A stretch of 64,000 bases of DNA from Liopterus haemorrhoidalis (taxonomy: Eukaryota > Arthropoda > Insecta > Coleoptera > Dytiscidae). The stretch is from positions 225,796,260 through 225,860,259 of the forward strand of contig OZ020611.1 in NCBI GenBank assembly GCA_963971575.1. Direction: 5' to 3'. The notes under the pieces were generated by a model that was not told where the DNA came from, ran no database searches, and saw only the letters and a program-made list of their open reading frames with translations. Below are positions 55,270-64,000 of this stretch, one piece after another. The translations under genes and the position numbers were made by a program. Each line of letters begins with the position of its first letter. Within the stretch, counting starts at the first letter, position 1.

Positions 55270-57167
55270 TTAGTCCAGTAACCTTGTCATGATTATGGAG
55301 CAAAAGTTGCATCAAGTGGGGGTAGTTAGTTTCGTCTTTTTTTCTTGTATGGGATATGCCTGAGATGCAAAATCCAAGTTTTCGACCTCGGCAGCCCTCC
55401 GGAACACTTTTGAATTTCTCAAAAACTACTAAATTTTCGAACTTTTTTCGGTTTCTTACCATTATGACCATAAAGGAACACGTTTTTGACAAACATTATT
55501 CAATGCATTTTTAAACTAGATTAAATTGCTACAATTTAAGACCAGAATGGGTTCAGTAGCTTCAATAGTTTCTGAGATACAGCTTTTCAAAATTTGAAAA
55601 AATCTCCAAACTTGAAAATTTTATGCTAATTTTCATGTTTCATCATATACAATTGCCTTTATATCTTCAACAACCTCTCTAACATGAGTCAGTGAAGTAA
55701 ACATTAATAAATAGAAGTAATGGTATCTATAGCATGTGGGTAAGAATTAATTATTATAAATAATGGTAACTTTCAACTACAATACGAGTGTAACAGTTTT
55801 TCGACGAAAAAATCGATGTTTTTAAAAAGTTTTTTGCGAATAACTCGAAAAATATGCATTTTATCAAAAAAACTGTAGAAAGCAAAATTGTAGCTTTTAA
55901 AAAAACAAACAAAATACTTTTTTTTATTATTTTTCTACGACCAATACGAACCGAGATACGGCATGTTAATGGTTAGCTTTTTTTCGCCAAATGCATAATT
56001 TGAAAGATTCAAAGTCAAATAACAGGAAAAATTTGCATTTTTCGAAGAAAACTCATTGAATCTTTTTTAAAGTATTTATTAGACCTTTCAAACAAAAAAA
56101 AAGAAAAAGTCTCTAGTATAAAAATTAAGCGACTTATGAGCAAAATAAGGTCGGTACCTACTTTTTTCTACGAAAAAATCAGTGAAAACAACCCCCTATT
56201 TCCCCCCTAATTAAAATTGATCCTCACCCTTCTGTGGTTCTCTTCATATATGTATTTTCAGTACACCCAAGAAGTTTGACCAATTTAAAATGCCTAATTT
56301 TAGAAAAATTGGAGTTTAAAGAAAAAACGATTTTTTGCGATTTCGTATTTTTCACCCTTTTCTTCAAAATATCTCCGAAATTACTGGAGATACGAAAAAA
56401 ATGATAGAGCACTAAATTGTAGATTTTTTAATGACTTAAATTTCCCTGTGCATATATTTTCTGTACAGTGAATATTTGGCGAGATATAGCCGTTTAAAAC
56501 CTCTATTTACAAGCGAACACCACCTTATTCGAGCCCTTCAAACTCACTCCATTTAAAAACTAAGGGATCTTAAGGAATTTAATTTACATAGTCTTATAGC
56601 TCTTGAAAATCCCTACAAAATCGTTTTTGAAAAAACTTTCTATCACTAAAAATGAAGGAGCTATGTTTAAAAAACCAATAAATTTTTTTTCGAAACATTC
56701 GAATAGCACGGTTCGGAGCGTAATAACCTACATAGCCAGTATTTTCGGCAGCAATATAAGGTTTTGCAATGTTATTTTATAATTTTTGACAATAAGGAGT
56801 AGTTTTCACTTCTAAAAATAAACAGTGCCCATGAGCATGATATAGCATACAATTTTCAAGTTTGGAAAGCTGTATCTCGGAAACTCTTAAGACTACCGAA
56901 CCCATTTTAGTCTCAAATTGTAGAAAATTTAATCTAGTTTAAAAATGAATAGAATGGTGTTTGTCGAAAACGTGCTCCTTTATGGTCAAAATGGGCAGAA
57001 ACCGAAAAGAGTACGAGAATTTAGCAGTTTTTGCGAAATTCATAAGTGTTCCGGAAGGCTGCCGAGGTCGAAATCTTGGATCTCAGGCACAACCCATACA
57101 AGAAAAAAAAACGAAACTAACTACCCCCACTCGATGCAACTTATGATGTACTAGGTTACTGGACTAA
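55270..57167. mobile_element. Non-autonomous DNA transposon with TIRs of about 340-370 bp
   Basis: The left terminus ttagtccagtaacct and right terminus aggt tactggactaa begin long inverted repeats that stay alignable from 55270 to about 55640 and from about 56825 to 57167: for example gggggtagttagtttcgt, ttcgacctcggcagccctcc, ttttgaccataaaggaacac-type blocks and gatacagctttcc. The centre (55640-56825) is non-coding and rich in short aaaaatcgat / ttttcgaaaa motifs. No clear duplication at the ends. Superfamily not determined. Confidence 0.75.
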
Positions 57168-57226
57168 ATCTATATATAGTAAGACTTGCTTTTTCAAGAC
57201 TTACAAATGGTGACCCCGACGTGATT
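57168..57226 (+). mobile_element. LTR 3' end plus tRNA-Trp primer-binding site (Ty3/gypsy, CsRn1-like)
   Basis: agacttgctttttcaagact then tacaaa precedes tggtgaccccgacgtgatt at 57208-57226. That 19-mer is the reverse complement of the 3' end of insect tRNA-Trp including CCA, as I know it. Use of tRNA-Trp is typical of the CsRn1 clade of Ty3/gypsy elements. Only the last 40 bp of the LTR and the primer site survive, as the CTGT-family copy E starts 50 bp later. Confidence 0.7.
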
Positions 57227-57275
57227 ATAGAGGGAACATGATTTTTCTATGACATGTGATACAGAAAAAAAACAT

Positions 57276-58072
57276 TGATGTGAAGTGTGAATTTTCACAC
57301 ATTTCAGGGTTCGTCTATGGCTTCCATTGGTTGTTTAAGTCACAAGTTCCGCTCCTCTGATTTCGTATACATTGAAACATAGAATTAAATTATAATTTCA
57401 ACACATGCCACTGGTTATTAAATTTACACTTTTAAAAATTAAATGCAACATTTGCCAAAATATAAATAGGATTTTGAAAAAATAATTTAAACAAAATAAA
57501 AATGCAAACAAAAAAACAGAAAAAACAAAATTATATCCAGACCGGAAGCTAACCTTGGTTCGCAATTTAGAAAGCGAGAAGGCTAACCATTACACAATGA
57601 AAGTGTACTGGTTTTCTGTGTTACATAACGTATTAAATATTTATATCGTCGACAAAAAAAAAAAAAACACAAAAAATGCGTTATTTTCCGAAAACATAAT
57701 CTGATCAAAAATTCCTGTTGTACTATTCCGGTTCACACCAATGTACATTACTTAGAATTTTTTCAGATTTTTAGTTTAAACCATCTGGGCTACAGGGTGT
57801 GGAACAAAAATATTGGCAAAAATAGCGTCAAAATAATTTATTTGGCAAAAATAAAATTTTGGTCGTTAATTCGCGTACAAAGAGCTTTCATTTAATACCC
57901 TACTCAGAATTTTTAAAAAATATTTATTTTTTCGATGACCACATATTTGTTTATATTTTTAGGGGGATATGTTTTTTAGATGTTTTATTATTTATCCTAT
58001 GTGCGGGTCAAAGAGTTGTATAAGCATGCCAAATATAAACACTCTCTAGGTTTAGCCGTTTGGATACAAAGT
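57276..58072 (-). mobile_element. CTGT-family element copy E, 5'-truncated
   Basis: The 3' end is intact in inverted view (tgatgtgaagtgtgaatttt, cacatttcagggtt). The modules, tRNA-like module (57534-57602) and gtcaaagagttgtataagca block follow. It stops at tagccgtttggatacaaag, before the CTGT tract, where a second copy in the opposite orientation begins. Confidence 0.75.
57534..57602 (-). repeat. tRNA-like module of copy E
   Basis: Minus strand: cattgtgtaatggttagcct then tctcgctttctaaattgcga and accaaggttagcttccggtc. About 85% identical to the module in copy D and different from A, B and C. Confidence 0.6.
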
Positions 58073-58174
58073 TGAAATTTGGCATACTTGTACAAATTTT
58101 TGACCCACACATTGGAAAACTATAGAGAGTTCATAAAAATACAACGCGGGATAAATATAAACAAATATGTATTT

Positions 58175-58248
<74 letters not shown>

Positions 58249-59038
58249 CCTTAATGCGAGGATCAACAAACAAATTTTTATTTTTGAAAAATCAATTTTT
58301 TTTATTGTCAAAAATGATTCAAAAAACTTTTGTTCCCGACCCTATCTTCTAAAGGGGTTGATCTAAAAATCTAAAAAAAATCTCCATTATGAACGTTGAT
58401 GGGAACCGAAATAGTTCAACAGGAAATTTTGATCAGATAAATTTTTCGAAATTTTTTTGAAAAATAAACCTCTTAACACGAATTTAGCCAAAAATAGTGC
58501 AAAAGTTCTTGACCCTTGCACCTTTTTACCAAAAAGGGTTAAACCAAAAATCTGAAAAATATATGGGTAATCTGAGCCGGAAAGGTAAAATGGCAGTTTT
58601 TTTGAAAAAAATAAATATTTTTTTAATTCATGGTTAAATTATGGCTAATAATGTTATGGATTTTTTGTATTTAAAGCTAAGATAGTGCGTGTATTTTTTT
58701 GGAATTAAAAATATTAAAAATATTAGGTACATATTTTTTTTATAGTTGCGAACTGAGTTACTCACGCTACACCACACTACACTCTATACTTTAAAATATT
58801 TCTTATTAATCTAATGAAGACTTGAATATGAAGCAAATGCAGAAAAAACGCTGGGATATTTGGCTAAATAATTTTGTTTAAAAAAATTAAATGGAAGCTC
58901 TTAGTTCTCAAATAACGAATAAAAGTGATTATCAAAAAAACTGTTGATTTTGATGTGATAAATATACCTAGACATCCAGTATTATGTTACACCTACTTAC
59001 ACCTATTAAATGCCTGCCAAACCCTGAAATATGTGAAA
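58073..59038 (+). repeat. CTGT-family segment M, head-to-head with copy E
   Basis: Starts gttgaaatttggcatacttg (a block normally just inside the CTGT tract), contains a (TA)n expansion at 58179-58248, modules at 58400 and 58565, the C-type half, and ends gcctgccaaaccctgaaata with half a hairpin. Together with copy E it makes an inverted pair whose 3' termini face outward. Confidence 0.65.
58179..58248. repeat. (TA)n microsatellite
   Basis: About 35 uninterrupted AT units inside the CTGT-family segment. Confidence 0.97.
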
Positions 59039-59044
59039 TTTTTT

Positions 59045-60475
59045 TGAATAGCCGTAGAAAATTAATGCATGTAACACGTTAGAAAAATGGGTCATTATCC
59101 TACTCGTTGCATAAATAACTATTTGAATATTACAAAAATTCTTATCCGGATAACTTCATTGTGTATTACTCTACTAATTTTATTCAGATTACAAAACCAG
59201 CTTTTTTGGAAGATATGGTCTTTGAAAAAACGTTTATTGGACAATATGTCATGGCACATTGTCGTGGTGAAGCAAAATCTCATGTAATCCTGTTTTAAAT
59301 TTCTTATTTCGGCCGTACAGTACGTAGCAGAACAGTAAAAGAAAGTAATTTTGCGATAATGTAAGACAAGTTGCAACTTGTCTGTTGCGGAATATTACTA
59401 TTGCGTGTTTGGTTACAGGAATAATTGTTTGATAAAATTTTCAAAGAGACGCTTCTAATTATATCTTAATACTACGTACAACAAATTAATGTTAAATTGT
59501 AAATGTAGGATCCTGAAAGTTTCATTGAACCTATTCCTCTAACGGCAAAAACAGAACTAATCACCGCGGATTTTCCTGAGGAAAATACATCCATGCTATA
59601 TCCGAGAAAATCCGAAATTTAGATGAATTTATCTCGGTATCTGTTCCATAAACTTATATTTCTATGAAAAAGTGTATCAAAAAATGATATATGTTCTGTA
59701 AAAAAGGACGGATACATATTTTTTAATCTAGAAGCGCCGCAAAAACTGTTAATAAATCTTTCGTTCGCGTGGCAGTATTTTTTTCCCGTGGTACGCAGGT
59801 CTTTTTGACACCACTATATCTTGTAGACCAATCGAACACTTCACATCCCATCTTATACGTGTGATAGATAATACTTAATAAAGATATCCTAATGAAAAAA
59901 CGAACAAAATTATGATTTAAAATAAATGGAAAATATAAATCAAACCCTTCGTGCATATATTTTATAATTAAGAAGATTAAAAAAGTTATTTTTTATTATT
60001 TTTACCTGTAATATATCAGGTGTATATTAATCTTGTTTGGTATTTATGAATTATTATTAAAATTCCATTATTTTTTATGGACAACGTCATAGGAAGACTT
60101 CATTTTCTTAAATATTCAAAAAATAAGTACTAGATTTGTTAAAAAATACGCTGAACTCCGTGACGATTTGCGCGAACTTGGCATTGCACAAATACCTAGT
60201 AAGTGGAGAAGACAATTGCAACTTGATATAATGCAGTAGTTATTTCTAAATTGGTTTCCCTTTAGTTTTTTTTTTAAATTATTTCGTTCAAATCTTATAG
60301 CAATATTTGTAGTTTGGTTTTCTTTTTTTATGAAAAAATAATAATTAAAATAATAATTTAGGGTTTGTGCCATACATGGAAAATTATGATTCTACATTAT
60401 GTTACAAAAGAAAATGATTCCGTATTATTTGCTCGTCAATTGCTAGGTGTTCTTCATTAGGGATTAAAAGCAGTC
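59045..60475. other. AT-rich non-coding sequence
   Basis: A plus-strand stretch near 60120-60240 (VKKYAELRDDLRELGIAQIP, SKWRRQLQLDIMQ stop) looks coding-like but I cannot assign it. The remainder is featureless. Confidence 0.4.
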
Positions 60476-60479
60476 GCCC

Positions 60480-60642
60480 TCGAATTTTTGAAAGAAAAGG
60501 TCGCATCTTCTAGTTGTCCTTTCTCAATAAATTCAGAGTTATCATTGAAGTGCAAATTCCGCTTGATATTCTCAAATCTATTGCAGCCCATTACTTGAGA
60601 TACTGCAGGATTCATTGCTGCATATGTGGCATATATGAACAT
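60480..60642 (-). pseudogene. piggyBac-like transposase fragment
   Basis: Minus strand: MFIYATYAAMNPAVSQVMGC then NRFENIKRNLHFNDNSEFIE and KGQLEDATFSF. The pattern MSxxRFExIxRxLHFNDN is a hallmark of piggyBac-family transposases, just N-terminal of the catalytic region. About 54 residues of about 600 are left. No TTAA-flanked ends were found. Confidence 0.75.
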
Positions 60643-60695
60643 GCAGTAACGTTCTGATTCAGTTTTCAAAGTAAAATAAAAAATAAAAATCGGAA

Positions 60696-60713
60696 TGTGC
60701 CATATATGGCACA
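60696..60713. repeat. 18-bp perfect palindrome
   Basis: tgtgccatatatggcaca. Similar half-sites (gtgccataca, gtggcatata) lie at 60366 and 60627, so it may be part of the terminal structure of the nearby piggyBac-like remnant. Confidence 0.6.
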
Positions 60714-60793
60714 CTATGCGGTAAAGGGTTAAAACAACGATATGCCAAATAAGGTGAACCATGTTAGATATTTCCAAACAGACAGCAAATCCT

Positions 60794-60912
60794 ATGCGGA
60801 TTTTGCAAATATTTTTGCGGATGCGGATTGGATGCGGATTTTATATTTACAAAGGCTGCGGATGCGGATCGGATGCGGATCCTGTCTATGCGGATGCGGG
60901 TCGGATGCGGAT
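60794..60912. repeat. Degenerate tgcgga hexamer array
   Basis: About fourteen copies of (a)tgcgga(t/c) with variants such as tgcggatcgga. Open frames over it on both strands are by-products. Confidence 0.85.
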
Positions 60913-60959
60913 ACAGAAAAACGTATCCGCGCAGCGCTCTTTATGACAACAACCACAGT

Positions 60960-62029
60960 GATGAACAACCAAACTAGCTTTTGTGATGACAATTAATTAA
61001 TTCTAAAGCTTGCAGTAGACATTATTTCATTTTTCCATAGCCAACCGGTATGTAATTACTTTTTGAATTCATGGCACATATATGTATTTTTCGATTTTGA
61101 ATGACACTTCAATTGTAAGTCCGTGATGAAAGCGGGGAGACTATATTAGATTCCAACCATCTTTCCATACTCATTAATAGATATATTATTATTACTTTCC
61201 ATAAATTAAATATTGTATTAATATAATTTTATTTGTTGCAGGTACCGTTCTTTTTCCAACTACTCTTCTACACTAACTTGTACGGATGTTAAATACAACG
61301 TAAGTGAATAAAGACATATGTAATAAATGTAAAATTTATTTTCATGGTATTGTAGGTATTTTGCCATGAACCCTTCATATCCAGGCATGGCCAAGATGCT
61401 CATAAATTTGTCCCTTTAAAGCACGTTTTAAGAGTGCTTGGGGGAGGTTTAAACCCGTGAGCCTCCGCCCCTTCCCATGTTCCGCCAGCACATAGTTATT
61501 TTCTAATCAGCTTGCCTTTTTTTGCTCAGCTAGTTTTCTTTTTTTTTTTTTTTTTATCAGTTAGTATGAGTTTTCTTTTTGTTTTGCTTATCAGCTAGTT
61601 TGGTGTTTATTTTGTTTTTTGCTCATCAGATTTAAAGCTTCTTTGGGTGTTTTTGTTCTTCTAGCCGCGACGGCTTCTGTCAAACAGAACGCCCCCGTCA
61701 GTAAAGATAGGGCCATGCTTGCTGTATATGGTCAATCATATATACGACTGGCTGTCTGTAAGGTAGATATTCAGATCAATTCTGTAAAAATTTTCTGTGT
61801 AGTAACGTTACTACAAGATAAAATATTATAAAAAGTATAATGACTTTTATTCATGATAGTAACTGACCTTGCTCATAGTGACGAATTTAGTTCCTATGAT
61901 CATAGTAACTGAGTTACAGAATTGGTCTGAATGTCGCTAAACGGACGTGTTAAGAAAGTTGCAATTCGACATACATATACAGTTTTTTAACCCGCATATA
62001 TGAATATTATTGATATTACAAACAAAAAC
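60960..62029. other. Non-coding stretch
   Basis: Poly-T at 61537-61555, and a worn CTGT-family scrap around 61950-62010 (aagttgcaattcgacatac, ttaacccgcatat). No genes recognised. Confidence 0.45.
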
Positions 62030-62581
62030 CAGTGGCGAAGGAAGACCTCCGCTAGACTTGCCCTCACATAAAAAAAATAATAATAAGAAAAAAAATACAT
62101 AATTTTTTTTTTAATTTAAATAAGATTTAGGTAAATCTTCAAAAATACATCAAATGATGTCCTATACAATTTTTTGTCCAAGGCTTGGTTTACTAGTTAC
62201 GAATTTTTTTAAATTTTTATGTTTAATAACTTCCTTTTCCGGTTTCGGATTTTAATAAAAAACAATAGGGTTCTTCCCAATTATTAGGAGAATTTTTTAG
62301 TACCAGAACGAACTCTTTAAGTTAAACCGTTTTTGAGTTATCGTGTATACACACAGACACACAGACACACAGACACACAAACATACACACAGACACACAC
62401 ACACAGACACACACACACAGACACACACACACACAGAGACACACACACATACTGACGGCACTTCGAAAATAGGTTTTTTGGATTCCCTGGACCATGAAAC
62501 GTGGTCATCAGTCAAAATCTCGACATCGAAAATTTTCGCGATTACAATACTTGCCCCTTATATATTAAGGTCGGGCAAGTA
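62030..62581 (-). repeat. Dispersed repeat P, copy 2
   Basis: Inverted relative to the copy at 32991-33407: starts cagtggcgaaggaagacctc, contains aattattaggagaatttttt, gttaaaccgtttttgagtta, a long CA/CAGACA microsatellite (62349-62448), and ends ttaaggtcgggcaagt. Apart from the microsatellite the two copies align over most of their length. Confidence 0.8.
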
Positions 62582-63540
62582 AAAATCATATGCATACATA
62601 TAGTTTTTGGTAAAATACATGTTTGATAAAAATTCTGATTGAGATATAAAACAAAAGCTCTTGGTTCGTAGATTAACATGCAAAATTTGATTAAGAAAAA
62701 AAAAAAAAAAATTTAACACGATTTTTGCATCATTGTTTTTTAGCAGCATATTAGTGCACATAGTGTCAGGATAGTTGTTTAGTTTCGAACGAAATCGTCC
62801 ACCAGACTTTTCCAAATTTGTGCTGACATTTGAAGTCCCTAAATCGTTAAAACGCATTGTATTTGATTCTTAAATTTAGCAGCATTTTATATCACTACGC
62901 AGACTGATCCTCTCTAGCTCTGGCTTATATTCTAGTCGGTGTGCTTATATTGTCCAAAAGAATTCATTAAACACATTTAAATATAATTCCTAATGCATTT
63001 GTAAAAAATTCATTAACCAGAAGTAAAAAAGAGTGAAAGAATATTCTATTCTCACGCCTTTAATTCTAATTTTATGAGTCTCCTTCACTTAACTTTAGGT
63101 CATATTTATGTCTCAATAAAAATACATTAGATAACAAATTTCAAAAGCATTCTTTTCTTTATGTATTTTTTTGTTCGGGCATTCTTGATCCTTTCAACCT
63201 GTTCTTTAGCAGGTGTACAATTTTTGTCGCAATAATAAATAAAAGTGATACAGTGATTTTTAAAAGCAGGTAGTCAGGTATTGTCTTAATGGTAGACTAC
63301 GTCAGTGGTCCACAAACTCTAACAAAATGGAGATAATAAAGTATCATCAGGAACTTTTTGAAATTTCCTATTAAAATATACTAAAGCAAAATGATTAGAT
63401 AAAATTTTGGTTTTTGAGTGCCGCGTAGCCATTTTTAATTTCAGGATACAATTGCGCTTTATGTCCTTGTTTCCTTTCTCTCATAAACAATCTAAAATTT
63501 ATGTTGCATAAAGTCTATTTTTAATTTATTATGACCTGAA
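62582..63540. other. AT-rich non-coding sequence
   Basis: No gene, RNA or paired repeat recognised. Confidence 0.5.
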
Positions 63541-63546
63541 ACTTTA

Positions 63547-63760
63547 TGGGTTTCATAGGTACGACCAAAAAATTGTTCAAGGCCAAGGATCTGTCTGTCT
63601 GTTCGGTAGAACTTACGGTTGGAGTAGGTCCAGAGTTGAAGGTTTTCATGTGTAGGTATATAGTTATTTGATCCACATATAGATAAATCAATGAGACTTC
63701 ATAAAAAAAATCGCGCGGGTAGTACAAACGAATAAGTAATAAAAAAAAAAATCGGTGTAG
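63547..63760 (+). repeat. CTGT-family fragment
   Basis: tgggtttcataggtacgacc then gatctgtctgtctgttcggt and ttgatccacatatagataaa are diverged versions of the family head. Confidence 0.6.
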
Positions 63761-63799
63761 ATTGAGTTTGGGAACCGCTAGGGTTCACCTAAATACGTC

Positions 63800-63856
63800 C
63801 TTGAAATTTTGAAGTGAAGCCCTTTGTTTTAGGTCTTCACTTGAAATTTAGAAGTG
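63800..63856. repeat. Self-complementary aggtcttcac unit
   Basis: ttgaagtgaagccctttgtt then ttaggtcttcacttgaaatt and tagaagtg. Matches the units in the hAT MITE at 9519-9677. The preceding gggaaccgctagggttcacc could be a MITE boundary, but no TIR pair is seen. Confidence 0.6.
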
Positions 63857-64000
63857 TCTGTCTGTCTGTCTGTTCGGTAAAAATTGTAGCCAAACGGCTA
63901 AACCTAGAGAGTGGAAATTTGGCATGCTTATACAACTCTTTGACCCGCACATAGGAAAAATACTAAAACATCTAAAAAACATATCCCCCTAAAAATATAA
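63857..64000 (+). mobile_element. CTGT-family element, 5' part, runs off the window
   Basis: tctgtctgtctgtctgttcg then the near-consensus blocks tagccaaacggctaaaccta and tttgacccgcacataggaaa. This is close to copies A and B in sequence but lacks the terminal motif before the CTGT tract. Confidence 0.8.

Noticed and set aside
55270..57167. Maverick/Polinton or foldback assignment for the long-TIR element
   Set aside because: No polymerase, integrase or capsid-like coding sequence, and arms lack the tandem substructure of foldback elements.
58079..58366. Open frames rich in Ile-Tyr
   Set aside because: Translation of the (TA)n tract.
60742..60996. Open frames over the tgcgga array
   Set aside because: Low-complexity by-product, open on both strands.
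62297..62582. Open frames rich in His/Thr or Cys/Val over the CA repeat
   Set aside because: Both strands are open simply because the dinucleotide array lacks stops. No domain.

Overview
This window is eukaryotic, intergenic, very AT-rich DNA, almost certainly from an arthropod and most likely an insect. I found no bacterial features and no convincing ordinary host gene. Nearly all the protein-like sequence comes from transposable elements: a Mos1-like (mauritiana) mariner, other mariners, Tc1-like, rosa-like, pogo/Tigger, hAT and piggyBac DNA transposons, several non-LTR retrotransposons (RTE, Jockey-like, CR1-like), and the end of one Ty3/gypsy LTR element whose primer site matches tRNA-Trp. 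The species cannot be fixed from the sequence.

Layout. 1-8 kb: a Harbinger-type MITE, three degraded non-LTR reverse-transcriptase pieces and a piece of RTE. 8.8-11.4 kb: a Tigger-like element with terminal inverted repeats (TIRs), holding a hAT remnant, a hAT MITE with a perfect 8-bp target duplication, and the Tigger C-terminus. 13.8-14.5 kb: remnant of a protein family common in arthropod genomes. 15.5-20 kb: a pogo-like element, an internally deleted mariner, a hAT MITE and a nearly intact rosa-like element. 20.7-22.4 kb: a TIR element with tandem repeats and a long hairpin. 22.8-23.9 kb: a hAT insertion with a perfect target duplication. 27.3-28.4 kb: a Tc1-like transposase with a plausible 62-bp intron. 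28.6-29.8 kb: RTE and mariner pieces. 30.0-30.9 kb: a TIR element carrying an open THAP-domain exon. 32.0-35.4 kb: a mariner, then a hAT transposase fragment split by a well-bounded insertion. 36.1-40.5 kb: two non-LTR elements, the second carrying a mariner in its 3' UTR. 41.5-49.8 kb and 57.3-59.0 kb: an unusual dispersed repeat family. 49.9-51.7 kb: a hAT MITE followed at once by the best-preserved mariner. 52.4-57.2 kb: further MITEs, including a 1.9-kb element with TIRs of about 340-370 bp, then the LTR remnant.

The most striking feature is that dispersed family. Complete copies are about 0.9-1.5 kb. They begin with an 'agggttttgtaggtatgacc'-type end followed by a (CTGT)n tract, and end with an inverted copy of the first motif plus a small hairpin (gtgtgaa..ttcacac). 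This layout resembles Helentron-associated non-autonomous elements (HINE/DINE-1). Each well-preserved copy also carries one tRNA-like module, always in the same orientation and, in three copies, at nearly the same distance from the 5' end, yet the module sequence differs between copies. One copy splits a hAT transposase reading frame, which fixes its boundaries. The genes here do not form a pathway: the window records many rounds of nested transposition, and only the mauritiana mariner at 50.4-51.7 kb looks recently active.
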